NCBI GenBank assembly: GCA_965217265.1
Contig: CBDCHP010000013.1
Span: forward strand, 124,001 to 188,000
Source of the DNA: JAGRGG01 sp965217265
GTDB lineage: Bacteria > Pseudomonadota > Alphaproteobacteria > Geminicoccales > Geminicoccaceae
Length of the DNA stretch: 64,000 bases
Reading direction: 5' to 3'
Below, piece by piece: positions 1 through 9,267 of the stretch. The notes beneath the pieces were generated by a model. That model was not told where the DNA came from. It did no database searches and saw only the letters and a program-made list of their open reading frames with translations. The stretch's first letter is position 1, and each line of letters starts with the position of its first letter. The position numbers were made by a program, and so were the translations under genes.

Positions 1-354
1 GCCGTTACCGAGGTCGCGACCGAGACGATCGCCGCCAACCGGACGAACGCGATCATCCTGGGCAGCATCGCCGAGACCAAGGGGCTGGATATGCCGACCT
101 CCCTCGACGACGGGCGCACCGCCGTGCTGGCCCAGATCGCCGACGCCGACAACGAGAATGTCGCCCAGGTCTACGCCGACTTGCAGGTCAAGACGCACGA
201 AGACGCGATTGCCACGACCGAACGCTACCTCGCCGAGGGCGAGGACGAGGAGCTCAAACGCTTCGCCGACGACGCGCTGCGCCAACTGCAAGGTGGTCTC
301 GAAGACGCGCAGGCGCTGCAAAAAGAAGTCACGGCGTCAAACGATCAGCAGTAA
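1..354 (+). CDS. DUF4142-family protein, C-terminal part (5' truncated by window)
   Basis: The frame is open from base 1 and ends at TAA 352-354, so the gene starts before the window. About 117 residues are visible and they are strongly helical and acidic. The segment around YADLQVKTHEDAI followed by a run of E/D and FADDALRQLQ resembles the helical repeat of DUF4142 proteins, which are exported ferritin-like proteins of unknown role. The signal peptide would lie outside the window. The gene converges on gatB, with palindromic element R1 between them. The family call is by pattern only, and the function is unknown. Confidence 0.6.
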   Translation, partial: AVTEVATETIAANRTNAIILGSIAETKGLDMPTSLDDGRTAVLAQIADADNENVAQVYADLQVKTHEDAIATTERYLAEGEDEELKRFADDALRQLQGGLEDAQALQKEVTASNDQQ

Positions 355-502
355 GCACGCTTTGCGTCCGCTGCGCGGGGCTTTCCTTTCTTCTTTTTTG
401 CAACTTTGACTGGGGCTGGCCTCGGCGTTCGTGCCAGTCTGGGAACAACGAGCAAAAAAGAGAAGAAAAAGCCCGCGCGGCGGGCGCACGCGTAAGCGTT
501 CA
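355..502. repeat. Palindromic intergenic element R1 (full length)
   Basis: This near-complete inverted repeat lies between the convergent DUF4142 gene and gatB. Its outer arms are GCACGCTTTGCGTCCGCTG and, at the far end, the complement-like GCGCACGCGTAAGCGTTCA. T/C and A/G tracts lie inside the arms, then a central palindrome around TGGCCTCGGCGTTCGTGCCA. The last three bases (TCA, 500-502) are the gatB stop codon. Inner arms are type A on the left (ACTTTGACTGGGG) and type D on the right (CTGGGAACAACG). Confidence 0.85.
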
Positions 503-1963
503 CCCCTCAACCGGCGGCAGTTTTGCCCGCAAGACTGCCTGCACCGACGCCGGGTTGGCCTTGCCGCCGGTCGCCTTCATCACTTGGCCGGTGAACCAGC
601 CGATCACCTTCGGGTTCTTCTGGTAGGTCTCGACTTGGCCGGGATTGGCGGCGATGACCCGCTCGACCTCGGCCTCGATGGCGCCGGCGTCGGTCACTTG
701 GCGCAGGCCGCGCTCCTCGACGATCGTCTCCGGCGCTTGGCCCGTGTCGAACATGAGGGCGAAGACGTCCTTGGCGGTGCGGCCGTTGATCGTCTGGTCG
801 GCGATGAGGTCGATCAGCCGGCCTAGGTCCTTAGGCTCGATCGGGCTCTCGGCCAGGGTCTTGTTCTGCTTGGCGAGCGCCCCGAACAACTCGTTGATGA
901 CCCAGTTCGCCGCCTGCTTGCCGTCGCGGCCCTCGGCCACGGCCTCGAAGTAGGCGCCGGTGCCCTTGTCGGCGACGAGGACGCCGGCGTCGTAGGGGCT
1001 GAGGCCGTAAGACTCGACGTAACGCGCCTTCTTCGCGTCCGGCAGTTCGGGCAGGCAGGCTTCGATGCGCCCGACGTAGCCATCAGGCAGGACGACCGGC
1101 AGGAGGTCGGGGTCGGGGAAGTAGCGGTAGTCGTGCGCCTCCTCCTTCGATCGCATCGAGCGCGTCTCGCCCTTTTGCGCGTCGAACAGGCGCGTCTCCT
1201 GGAGGATGGCGCCGCCGCCCTCCAGGATCTCGACTTGGCGCTTGGCCTCGTACTCGATCGCGCGGGCGACGAAGCGCATCGAATTGACGTTCTTGATCTC
1301 GCAGCGCGTGCCGAAGTTCGTATCGCCTCGGCGGCGCACCGAGACGTTGGCGTCGCAGCGCAAGGAGCCTTCCTCCATGTTGCCGTCGCAAGTGCCCAAG
1401 TAGCGCAGGATCGTGCGCAGCTTCCTCATGTAGAGCACGGCCTCCTTGGGCGTGCGGATGTCGGGCTCGGAGACGATCTCCATCAAGGCGACGCCCGAGC
1501 GGTTGAGGTCGATCAGCGTCGAGGATTCTTGCTGGTCGTGCAAGGACTTGCCGGCGTCCATCTCCAGGTGGAGGCGCGTGATGCCGATCTCGCGCGCCGT
1601 GCCGTCGGGCATGTCGAGGGTGAGGACGCCCCCGCCCACGATCGGGTGCTGATACTGGCTGATCTGGTAGCCGCTCGGAAGGTCCGGGTAGAAGTAGTTC
1701 TTGCGCTCGAAGACGCTCTCGCGGTTGATTCGGGCCTTGAGGCCCAGGCCGGTGCGCACCGCCTGCTCGACGCAGTAGCCGTTCACGACCGGCAACTGGC
1801 CCGGCATCCCGGCGTCGACCGGGGCGACCTGGGTGTTCGGGGCGCCGCCGTAGGCGGTAGGGGCGCCCGAGAACAATTTGGCGTTCGAAGTCACCTGCGC
1901 GTGGACTTCGAGGCCGACGACGATCTCCCACGTGCCCGTGGCGCCCGCGATCGTGTAGCCCAT
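500..1963 (-). CDS. gatB: Aspartyl/glutamyl-tRNA amidotransferase subunit B
   Basis: This 487-residue protein is the tRNA-binding kinase-like subunit of GatCAB, which converts Glu-tRNA(Gln) or Asp-tRNA(Asn) to the amidated forms in the cytoplasm. The family start WEIVVGLEVHAQV is present from residue 12, then SGAPTAYGGAPNTQV, the FYPDLPSGYQISQ motif and a C-terminal YqeY-like helical domain ending LRAKLPPVEG. Length is normal. The start ATG overlaps the gatA stop by one base (TGATG), implying translational coupling in gatC-gatA-gatB order. The stop codon is supplied by element R1. Confidence 0.97.
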   Translation of the reverse strand: MGYTIAGATGTWEIVVGLEVHAQVTSNAKLFSGAPTAYGGAPNTQVAPVDAGMPGQLPVVNGYCVEQAVRTGLGLKARINRESVFERKNYFYPDLPSGYQISQYQHPIVGGGVLTLDMPDGTAREIGITRLHLEMDAGKSLHDQQESSTLIDLNRSGVALMEIVSEPDIRTPKEAVLYMRKLRTILRYLGTCDGNMEEGSLRCDANVSVRRRGDTNFGTRCEIKNVNSMRFVARAIEYEAKRQVEILEGGGAILQETRLFDAQKGETRSMRSKEEAHDYRYFPDPDLLPVVLPDGYVGRIEACLPELPDAKKARYVESYGLSPYDAGVLVADKGTGAYFEAVAEGRDGKQAANWVINELFGALAKQNKTLAESPIEPKDLGRLIDLIADQTINGRTAKDVFALMFDTGQAPETIVEERGLRQVTDAGAIEAEVERVIAANPGQVETYQKNPKVIGWFTGQVMKATGGKANPASVQAVLRAKLPPVEG

Positions 1964-3444
1964 CAGGCGGCCTCCTCTAGGCCGCAGGGAAGGGACGCGA
2001 AGCCGGCCGCGTCCTCGATTGCGCGGCCGACCTTGAGAACGGTGGCCTCGTCCCAGGCCTTGCCGATCACCTGGAGGCCGAGCGGCAGCCCCTCGGCCGA
2101 GAGCCCGGCCGGGACCGAGAGGCCGGGCAATCCCGCGAGGTTGACCGGCACGGTGAAGACGTCGTTCAGGTACATGGCGACGGGGTCGTTCGACTTCTCG
2201 CCGCTCTTGAAGGCGGCGGACGGGGTGGCGGGGGTGAGGATCGCGTCGACCTTCTCGAACGCCCTATTGAAGTCCTGCGCGATCAGCCGGCGCACCTTCT
2301 GAGCTTTCAGGTAGTAGGCGTCGTAGTAGCCGGCCGAGAGGACGTAGGTGCCGATCAGGACGCGGCGCTTGACCTCCTGCCCAAAGCCCGCGGCGCGGGT
2401 CTTGGCGTAGGTCGAGCGTAGATCATTTCCCTCGACGCGCAGGCCGTAGCGCATGCCGTCGTAGCGGGCGAGGTTGGAGGAGGCCTCGGCCGGCGCGATG
2501 ATGTAGTAGGCCGGCAGCGCGTACTTGGTGTGCGGCAGCGCGATCTCGACGATCTCGGCCCCCCTGGCGCGCAACCACTTGGCCCCCTTGGCCCACAGTT
2601 CCTCGATCTCGGCTGGCATCCCCGGCATCCGATACTCCCTGGGCACGCCGACGCGCAGGCCCTTCACGTCGCCGGTCAGGTCCCTCGACCACGCCGGCAC
2701 GGGCAGGTCGGCGGACGTGCTGTCGTTGGGATCGAAGCCGGCCATCGCCTCCAGCAGCATGGCGCAGTCCAAAACGGTGCGCGCCATCGGCCCCGCCTGA
2801 TCGAGCGAGGAGGCGAAGGCGACGATGCCCAGGCGCGAGCAGCGGCCGTAGGTCGGCTTGATGCCGCAGATGCCGGTGAAGGCGGCGGGCTGGCGAATCG
2901 AGCCGCCCGTGTCGGTGCCGGTGGCGCCGAGGCACAGCCGTGCCGCGACGGCGCTGGCCGAGCCGCCGGAACTGCCGCCCGGCACGAGGTCGGCATTGTC
3001 GCCGGCCCTGGTCCAGGGGTTGCGCACGCCCTTGTAATACGAGGTCTCGTTCGACGAGCCCATGGCGAACTCGTCGAGGTTGGTCTTGCCGAGGCAGACC
3101 GCGCCCGCGTCCCAGAGCTTTTGCGATACGGTGCTCTCGTAGGGCGGCACGAAGCCGTCCAAGATGTGCGAGCCGGCGGTGGTGGGCGTGCCCTCGGTGC
3201 AGAACAGGTCCTTGATCGCCAAAGGCAGCCCCTCCAGGGGCCGGGCCTCGCCGCGATCAATGCGGGCGTCGGATTCGGCCGCCATCGCCAGCGCCTTGTC
3301 GGCCGTCTCGGTGATGAAGGCGTTCAAGGCCCGGTGGCGGGCCATCGCGTCGAGGTGGGCCCGCGTCAGTTCGACGGCGCTGAAACGCTTGGCGTCGAGG
3401 CCGTCGCGGGCATCCTTGAGGGTGAGCGAGGTGAGGTCGATCAC
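1963..3444 (-). CDS. gatA: Aspartyl/glutamyl-tRNA amidotransferase subunit A
   Basis: This 493-residue protein is the glutaminase/amidase subunit of GatCAB and delivers ammonia to GatB. The amidase-signature catalytic triad is visible: Lys78 in LAIKDLFC, cis-Ser158 in PGGSSGGSA and nucleophile Ser182 in TGGSIRQPAAFTG. The N-terminal helical region and full C-terminal amidase domain are present. It sits five bases downstream of gatC and overlaps gatB by one base, so the three form one operon transcribed leftwards. Nothing unusual is seen. Confidence 0.97.
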   Translation of the reverse strand: MIDLTSLTLKDARDGLDAKRFSAVELTRAHLDAMARHRALNAFITETADKALAMAAESDARIDRGEARPLEGLPLAIKDLFCTEGTPTTAGSHILDGFVPPYESTVSQKLWDAGAVCLGKTNLDEFAMGSSNETSYYKGVRNPWTRAGDNADLVPGGSSGGSASAVAARLCLGATGTDTGGSIRQPAAFTGICGIKPTYGRCSRLGIVAFASSLDQAGPMARTVLDCAMLLEAMAGFDPNDSTSADLPVPAWSRDLTGDVKGLRVGVPREYRMPGMPAEIEELWAKGAKWLRARGAEIVEIALPHTKYALPAYYIIAPAEASSNLARYDGMRYGLRVEGNDLRSTYAKTRAAGFGQEVKRRVLIGTYVLSAGYYDAYYLKAQKVRRLIAQDFNRAFEKVDAILTPATPSAAFKSGEKSNDPVAMYLNDVFTVPVNLAGLPGLSVPAGLSAEGLPLGLQVIGKAWDEATVLKVGRAIEDAAGFASLPCGLEEAA

Positions 3445-3449
3445 AAGCC

Positions 3450-3737
3450 CTACTCCACCACCCGCGGCACGACGAAGTAGCCGTCGTGCCGCTCGGGCGC
3501 GTTTCCCGTCACGGCCTCGGGGTCACCGCCCGCCGTGACCTCGTCCCGGCGCCAGCGCCGCTCGATCGGCAGCACCGCGCGCAGGGGCTCGACGTTGGCT
3601 GTATCCACCTCGTTCAACTGCTCGATCCAGCCGATGATCTGCGACAATTCCTGGGCGAGGCCCGCCTGCTCGGCTTTGGGCACCTCGATGCGGGCGAGAT
3701 CGGCGATGCGGGCGACGGTGGCCTTGTCGAGCGACAT
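3450..3737 (-). CDS. gatC: Aspartyl/glutamyl-tRNA amidotransferase subunit C
   Basis: This 95-residue protein is the small belt-like subunit that holds GatA and GatB together. It starts MSLDKATVARIADLARI, the usual GatC beginning, and ends DGYFVVPRVVE, the conserved tail that interacts with GatA. An upstream in-frame ATG at 3755 would add six residues but has no Shine-Dalgarno. The ATG at 3737 follows a GAGG at about 12 nt and matches family length, so I prefer it. It is the first gene of the operon and divergent from ruvX. Confidence 0.92.
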   Translation of the reverse strand: MSLDKATVARIADLARIEVPKAEQAGLAQELSQIIGWIEQLNEVDTANVEPLRAVLPIERRWRRDEVTAGGDPEAVTGNAPERHDGYFVVPRVVE

Positions 3738-3820
3738 GGGCGATAGCAACCTCATGGTGGGACTTGGATTATGAACGGCGCCGACGGCGTGGCGTCGGCC
3801 GCTTAGGAAAGCTACAGAGA

Positions 3821-4306
3821 TTGCCGCTATATGACAACTACGCCGCGTTCCTGAAAGCCCTGCCGGCGAAGGGATCGCTCTTAGCGCTCGACGTGTCGAA
3901 GCGGCGCGTCGGCCTTGCCGGCAGCGATGCCGGACGGCGGCTGGCGACGCCCTTGCACGTCATTCAGCGCAAGGGCTTTGAGGCCGATCTGAAGCGGATT
4001 GCGGCCGTCGTGGGCGAGCGAGGTGCCGTCGGGATCGTGCTCGGCCTGCCGCTCAACATGGACGGCAGCGAGGGGCCGATGGCGAAGGCGATGCGTGCCG
4101 AGGCCGCGCACCTGGAGGCGGCGCTCGCGCTGCCGCTTCTCCTCCAGGACGAGCGGCTGACGACCGCGGCGGTGCGCCAAGCGATCCTTGATGGGCGCCT
4201 GCGCCGCTTGAAGCCTAGGGCCCCGATCGACCACTATGCTGCCGCCGTGATTCTCGACGACGCAATCGTAGCGTTCGAACGCGCTACGTCTGCACTGGGC
4301 AGATAG
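3821..4306 (+). CDS. ruvX: Putative pre-16S rRNA nuclease / YqgF family Holliday junction resolvase-like protein
   Basis: This is an RNase H-fold YqgF protein of about 161 residues, implicated in maturing the 16S rRNA 5' end. Visible motifs are GSLLALDVSKRRVGLAGSD (first catalytic Asp), IVLGLPLNMDGSEGP, LLLQDERLTTAAV (Glu) and IDHYAAAVILDDAI (last Asp region). The first motif reads LDVSKRR rather than the more common LDxGxKxxG. I chose TTG 3821 because MPLYDNYAAFLKALPAKG matches family N-termini and AGGAAAG lies upstream. A TTG at 3764 would extend it. It is divergent from gatC. Confidence 0.85.
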   Translation: MPLYDNYAAFLKALPAKGSLLALDVSKRRVGLAGSDAGRRLATPLHVIQRKGFEADLKRIAAVVGERGAVGIVLGLPLNMDGSEGPMAKAMRAEAAHLEAALALPLLLQDERLTTAAVRQAILDGRLRRLKPRAPIDHYAAAVILDDAIVAFERATSALGR

Positions 4307-4368
4307 GACTCGTTGCCTTAGTTAAAAGCGGAACGACGGGCCAGAAGACCGCCCTTGAAGGAGATCCC

Positions 4369-5529
4369 ATGCGCCGCGCGCTCGTCCTGCTCGTCCTTGT
4401 CCTGCCGACCCTCGCGCTGGCCCAGGGCGGTCCGCCCGGTGGCGGGGGCCCGCCGGCGGTCACGGTCGAGCCGGCGCGGCAGATCGAGGTGCGGCCGCAG
4501 ACCGAGTTCACCGGCCGGGTCGAGGCGGTCGACACCGTCGAGTTGCGCGCCCGCGTCGAGGGCTTCTTGAAGGCGCGCCTGTTCGAGGAGGGGGCCGAGG
4601 TCGAGAAGGGGCAAAAGCTGTTCACGATCGAGAAGGGCCCTTACGAAGCGGCGCTCGCCGAGGCCCAGGCGGCGCTCTCCAGCGCGCAGGCCGACCTCGA
4701 GCTGGCAAAGCAGGACCAGCAGCGGCAAGAGGAGCTGGTGAGCCGCCGCGCCGTTGCGCAGGCGCAGCTCGACCAAGCGGATGCCCGGCTCGCCGGCGCC
4801 GAGGCCACGATCAAGAGCCGCGAGGCATCCTTGCGCACGGCCAAGCTCAACCTCTCCTACACCGACATCGAGGCACCGATCAACGGCCGGATCGGCAGAG
4901 CCGCCTACTCGGTCGGCGATCTGGTCGGACCGACGAGCGATCCGCTCGCCACGATCGTCAGCCAGGACCCGATCTACGCCGCCTTCACGATTACCCAGCG
5001 CCAGCTACTCGAAGCCCGCCAGCAGATGCGCGACGGGGGGATCGACCCCAGCCAGTCCACGATCAAGCTCCGCCTCGCCGACGGCAGCATCTACGACAAG
5101 ACTGGCACGATCGGCTTCATCGGCAACCAGATCGACCCGGACACCGACTCGCTCACCGTCCGGGCCAAGCTGCCCAACCCCGACGGCGAATTGATCGACG
5201 GCCAACTAGTCCAGGTCGTTGCCGAGACGCAGAACGCGCAGCAGGTGCTGGTCGTGCCGCAAAAGGCGGTCCAGCTCGACCAGATCGGCCGCTACGTCCT
5301 GACCGTCGGCGACGACGACACGGTGGCGCAGACCCGGGTCGAGGTCGGCGAGACGACCGGGGCCGACGTCATCGTCACCAAGGGTCTCGAACCCGGCACC
5401 CCTGTCATCACCGAGGGGCTGCAAAAGGCGCAGCCGGGGGCGAAGGTGGCGGCGACCCGCAAGGGCGAGGGGCAAGAGGGCCAGGACAATCCCGAGACGG
5501 CGCAGCAGGCGTCCGGGGCCGAGGGGTAG
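4369..5529 (+). CDS. RND efflux periplasmic adaptor (AcrA/MexA family)
   Basis: This 386-residue membrane-fusion protein links an inner-membrane RND pump to an outer-membrane channel. It has a Sec signal (RRALVLLVLVLPTLALAQ), a glycine/proline-rich linker, a split lipoyl domain (VEGFLKARLFEEGAEVEKG and LSYTDIEAPINGRIGR), a coiled-coil hairpin at about residues 95-165 and beta-barrel and membrane-proximal domains. There is no N-terminal lipobox cysteine, unlike E. coli AcrA. GAAGGAG lies six bases before the ATG. Eight bases separate it from the pump gene. No TolC-type channel gene is nearby, so the channel must be encoded elsewhere. Confidence 0.93.
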   Translation: MRRALVLLVLVLPTLALAQGGPPGGGGPPAVTVEPARQIEVRPQTEFTGRVEAVDTVELRARVEGFLKARLFEEGAEVEKGQKLFTIEKGPYEAALAEAQAALSSAQADLELAKQDQQRQEELVSRRAVAQAQLDQADARLAGAEATIKSREASLRTAKLNLSYTDIEAPINGRIGRAAYSVGDLVGPTSDPLATIVSQDPIYAAFTITQRQLLEARQQMRDGGIDPSQSTIKLRLADGSIYDKTGTIGFIGNQIDPDTDSLTVRAKLPNPDGELIDGQLVQVVAETQNAQQVLVVPQKAVQLDQIGRYVLTVGDDDTVAQTRVEVGETTGADVIVTKGLEPGTPVITEGLQKAQPGAKVAATRKGEGQEGQDNPETAQQASGAEG

Positions 5530-5536
5530 ACGAGCG

Positions 5537-8500
5537 ATGATCTCCGACGTCTTCATCAGCCGGCCGCGCCTCGCCGCCGTGATCTCGATCGTCATCACGC
5601 TCGCCGGCGCCATCTCGCTGTTGCGCATCCCCGTGGCGCAGTTCCCCGACATCGTGCCGCCGCAGGTCTCGTTGCAGGCGAACTATCCCGGTGCCAGCGC
5701 CGAAGTCGTCGAGGCGACAGTCGGCCAAGTCATCGAGAGCCAGATGGTCGGCGTCGATCGCATGCTCTACATGAGTTCGACCAGCAGCAACGACGGCTCC
5801 TACTCGCTCAACGTCAGCTTCGAGGTCGGCACCGACCCCGACATCGCCGCCGTCAACGTGCAAAACCGTCTCCAGCTCGCCGAGCCTTTGCTGCCGGAGG
5901 ACGTGACCCGCCAGGGCGTCACGGTCCGAAAGGAATCCTCGGGCTTTCTCCTCTTCCTCGTTCTCACCTCGCCCGACGAGCGCTTCGACAATCTGTTTCT
6001 CAACAACTACGCGCGCATCAACATCCTCGACCAGATCAAGAGCGTGGCCGGCGTCGGCGACGTGATCCTCTTCGGGGCGGCAGACTACGCAATGCGGGTC
6101 TGGGTCGATCGCCAACGCTTGAGCAATTTCGGCTTGATGCCGAGCGACGTCGTGGCGGCACTCCAAGCACAGAACATCCAAGCCGCCGTCGGCCGGATCG
6201 GCGGGGCACCCTACGTCGAGGACCAGCAGGTCCAACTCAACATCCAAAGCCAAGGCCGGCTCGAATCCGCCGACCAGTTCGCCGACATCGTCGTCCGCGC
6301 CAACCCGGACGGCTCGTTCGTGCGGATCAAGGATGTGGCCAGGGTCGAACTCGGCGCGCAGCAGGCCGACACGGTCGCCCGCTTCAACGGCCAGCCGGCG
6401 GCGCTGATGGGCGTCTCGCAGTCGCCGGGCGCCAACTCAGTCAACGCCGGCAGCGAGGTGAAGGCGCTCCTCGATGAGCTGTCCGGGCGGTTTCCCGATG
6501 GGATGACCTACGAGGTCGCCTTCGACGCCACAACCTTCGTGCGCTCGTCGATCGAGGAGGTGGTGATCACCCTCTTCGAGGCGTTCGCGCTCGTCATCGT
6601 CGTCGTCTTCCTCTTCCTCGGCAACGTGCGCGCGACGATCATCCCGATCATGGCCGTGCCGGTCTCGCTGATCGGCACCTTCGCGATCATGCTGATTTTG
6701 GGTTACTCGGCCAACACGATCTCGCTGCTCGCCCTCGTGCTCGCCATCGGCATCGTCGTCGACGACGCCATCGTCGTCGTCGAGAACGTCGAGCGGGTGC
6801 TGGAGGAGAACCCCGACATGCCGGTGCCGGCGGCGGTCCACAAGGCGATGGCCGAGATCACCGGGCCGATCCTCGCCATCACCCTCGTCCTCCTCTCGGT
6901 CTTCGTGCCGGTGGCCTTCATCCCCGGCACGACGGGCCTTCTCTTCCAGCAGTTTGCCGTCGTCGTGTCGGTGTCGATGCTGATCTCGGCCCTGAACGCG
7001 CTCACCCTCTCGCCCGCCCTTTGCGCCGTGTTCCTCAAGCACGACAAGAACAAGGGCCGCGGCCCGATGCGCTACGTGCTCGGCACGATCGACCGGGCCA
7101 ACCGGGGCTACGGCTGGGCGGTGAGGAAGATCGCGGGGGTCTCCGTCGCGGCGGTCGTCGTGCTCGGCGGGTTCATCGCCCTCGACGCCTACCTGTTTCG
7201 CGCCGTGCCGACCGGCTTCCTGCCGTCCGAGGACCAGGGCGTGTTCTTTACCCAGGTCCAGTTGCCCGAGGCGAGTTCGCTCAACCGCACGCTCAACGTC
7301 ATGGAAGAGGTGCGCGGCCAACTCACCGCGATCCCGGGCGTGCAGTCGGTCACCACCGTCTCGGGCTTCAGCTTCCTCGACTCGACCGCGAAGTCGAACA
7401 GCGGTTTCGCCGTTGGTCTCCTCAAGTCGTTCGAGGAGCGGACCTTCCCCGAAGAGGGAATCGAGGCCGTCATCGGCCAAGCCTTCGGGCGCCTGCAGGG
7501 CGTGCAGGAGGCGACGGGCTTTCCCTTCAACCTGCCCCCCATCATCGGGCTCGGCCAAGCGGGCGGCTTTGAGTTCCAGCTCCAGGACACGCAGGGCGGC
7601 GACGTCGAGGACCTCGCCGCCGTGACCCGCGGCATTGTCATCGCCGCCAACCAGGACCCGCGCCTGACCCAGGTGTTCACCAGCTTCTCGGCCGAGACGC
7701 CGCAGCTCTTCTTGGACATCGACCGCGACAGGGCGATCCGGCTCGGGCTGACACTGGCCGAAGTCTACAGCACCCTGCAAACGACGCTCGCCGGCACCTA
7801 CGTTAATGATTTCAACCTGTTCGGGCGCTCCTGGCAGGTCAAGGTCGAGGGCGAGGCGCAAGACCGCAACCGCGTCCAGGACATTCTCGACGTCCAGGTC
7901 AGGAGCGAGGCCGGTGCCATGATCCCGGTGCGCGCGTTCGCCGAGGTGCGCGAGACCTTGGGCCCGCAGACGGTCCAGCGATTCAACAATTTCCGCGCGG
8001 TCACGATCCAGGGCTCGGCCGCACCCGGGGTCAGTTCGGGCGAGGCGATCGCTGCCATGGCCGAGATTGCAGCGCAGAACCTGCCGCGGGGCTACACGTA
8101 CGAGTGGAGCGGCACGGCACTCCAAGAACAGCGATCAGCGGGACAAACGCCGATCATCCTCGCACTCGCCGTCCTGTTCGCCTTTCTCTTCCTCGTCGCG
8201 CTTTATGAGAGCTGGACAATCCCGATCCCGGTCCTCCTCTCAACGACGGTGGCGATCGGCGGCTCGCTCACCGCTGTCTGGCTGACGGGGCTGGACAACA
8301 ACCTCTACGTGCAGATCGGCATCGTCGTCCTCATCGCGCTCGCCGCCAAGAACGCGATCCTGATCGTCGAGTTCGCCAAGGAACGGCGCGAGGAAGGCCA
8401 CTCCTTGCGCGAGGCGGCCGAGATCGGTGCTAGGCAGCGTTTCAGGGCGGTGATGATGACGTCGTTCGCCTTCATCGCCGGCCTCGTGCCGCTCGTGCTC

Positions 8501-8707
8501 GCGACCGGGGCCGGAACCGCGAGCCGGCGCAGCGTCGGCACGTCGGTCATGGGCGGCATGCTCGCAGCCTCGCTGATCGGCATCTTCTTGATCCCCTCCC
8601 TCTACGTCGTCTTCGGCTGGATGCGCGAGCGCACGCACCGGATGTTCGGCGGCAAGGGTGAGGCGAGAGAAACCGACGGGGAGGCGAAGCCGGAACCGGC
8701 GGAGTGA
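5537..8707 (+). CDS. RND multidrug efflux transporter (AcrB/HAE1 family)
   Basis: This 1056-residue proton-driven drug exporter of the inner membrane has 12 membrane segments and two large periplasmic loops. The N-terminus ISDVFISRPRLAAVISIVI is typical. The proton-relay Asp-Asp pair lies in AIGIVVDDAIVVVENVER (TM4), the conserved Lys in LAAKNAILIVEFAKE (TM10), and TM11 follows (RFRAVMMTSFAFIAG). It is the second gene of an operon with the adaptor. The TGA stop (8705-8707) is the outer tip of palindromic element R2. The substrate cannot be read from sequence. Confidence 0.95.
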   Translation: MISDVFISRPRLAAVISIVITLAGAISLLRIPVAQFPDIVPPQVSLQANYPGASAEVVEATVGQVIESQMVGVDRMLYMSSTSSNDGSYSLNVSFEVGTDPDIAAVNVQNRLQLAEPLLPEDVTRQGVTVRKESSGFLLFLVLTSPDERFDNLFLNNYARINILDQIKSVAGVGDVILFGAADYAMRVWVDRQRLSNFGLMPSDVVAALQAQNIQAAVGRIGGAPYVEDQQVQLNIQSQGRLESADQFADIVVRANPDGSFVRIKDVARVELGAQQADTVARFNGQPAALMGVSQSPGANSVNAGSEVKALLDELSGRFPDGMTYEVAFDATTFVRSSIEEVVITLFEAFALVIVVVFLFLGNVRATIIPIMAVPVSLIGTFAIMLILGYSANTISLLALVLAIGIVVDDAIVVVENVERVLEENPDMPVPAAVHKAMAEITGPILAITLVLLSVFVPVAFIPGTTGLLFQQFAVVVSVSMLISALNALTLSPALCAVFLKHDKNKGRGPMRYVLGTIDRANRGYGWAVRKIAGVSVAAVVVLGGFIALDAYLFRAVPTGFLPSEDQGVFFTQVQLPEASSLNRTLNVMEEVRGQLTAIPGVQSVTTVSGFSFLDSTAKSNSGFAVGLLKSFEERTFPEEGIEAVIGQAFGRLQGVQEATGFPFNLPPIIGLGQAGGFEFQLQDTQGGDVEDLAAVTRGIVIAANQDPRLTQVFTSFSAETPQLFLDIDRDRAIRLGLTLAEVYSTLQTTLAGTYVNDFNLFGRSWQVKVEGEAQDRNRVQDILDVQVRSEAGAMIPVRAFAEVRETLGPQTVQRFNNFRAVTIQGSAAPGVSSGEAIAAMAEIAAQNLPRGYTYEWSGTALQEQRSAGQTPIILALAVLFAFLFLVALYESWTIPIPVLLSTTVAIGGSLTAVWLTGLDNNLYVQIGIVVLIALAAKNAILIVEFAKERREEGHSLREAAEIGARQRFRAVMMTSFAFIAGLVPLVLATGAGTASRRSVGTSVMGGMLAASLIGIFLIPSLYVVFGWMRERTHRMFGGKGEARETDGEAKPEPAE

Positions 8708-8850
8708 ACGCTTCGCGTGCGCTGCCGCGCGGCCTTCTCTTTCTCTTTTTTGCTATTTGTTCCCAGAACTGGCTTCAATGCCGAAGCTAGCCCCGGCCAA
8801 AGTTGCAAAAGAGAAGGAAAAAAGGCTGCGGCCAGCGCACGCGAAGCGTA
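8705..8850. repeat. Palindromic intergenic element R2 (full length)
   Basis: It lies between the RND pump gene and a DUF3008 gene, both on the plus strand. It begins with the pump stop codon (TGAACGCTTCGCGTGCGC) and ends GCGCACGCGAAGCGTA. The left inner arm is type D (TTGTTCCCAGAACTGG) and the right is type A (CCCCGGCCAAAGTTGC), the inverse order of R1. The bases just after it (TGGCGCAACCGCTCGGG) also recur after the right end of R3. Confidence 0.85.
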
Positions 8851-8911
8851 TCTGGCGCAACCGCTCGGGCCGCTCGATGTTGTCGCATTGGACTGTCAGG
8901 AGGATGAGCCA

Positions 8912-9097
8912 ATGCCGGCCAAGTCGAAGAAGCAGCAGATGGCGGCGGGTGCAGCGCTCGCTGCCAAGCGGGGCGAGCAGCCAAAGTCGAAGCTCAAAGA
9001 TGCCCCGAAGGAGATGGTCGAGAGCATGAGCGAGGAGCAGCTGGAAGATTTCGCCAGCACCAAACGCAAGAAGCTGCCTGAGAAGAGGGGCGACTGA
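8912..9097 (+). CDS. DUF3008 family small protein, copy 1
   Basis: This 61-residue, very basic and hydrophilic protein starts MPAKSKKQQMAAGAAL and continues through MSEEQLEDFASTKRKKLPE, the hallmark of DUF3008, a small cytoplasmic family without known function. GGAGGATGAGCCAATG gives a strong ribosome-binding site. A second copy at 12504 is almost identical over its whole length. Both lie just downstream of a palindromic element arm and share upstream sequence, so the duplication included non-coding DNA. Confidence 0.85.
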   Translation: MPAKSKKQQMAAGAALAAKRGEQPKSKLKDAPKEMVESMSEEQLEDFASTKRKKLPEKRGD

Positions 9098-9267
9098 ACT
9101 CGCCGTTGCGCGGCGACCTCACACGTTCGCGATTGGTCCTCACACGGATGTCATGCCGGCGCGCGACCGGTTTGGCATACTATGCTGCTTGAGGATAATT
9201 GATCGGTCATCGTCCTCATTCGTGAACGACGACGCCTTCGCGCGTCGACGCAACGAGGAACACGACC

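Noticed and set aside
6437..8125. A 562-residue minus-strand open frame opposite the RND pump
   Set aside because: The composition is typical of antisense GC-rich frames (H/D/R/E runs), with no conserved motif. It lies wholly inside the pump gene.
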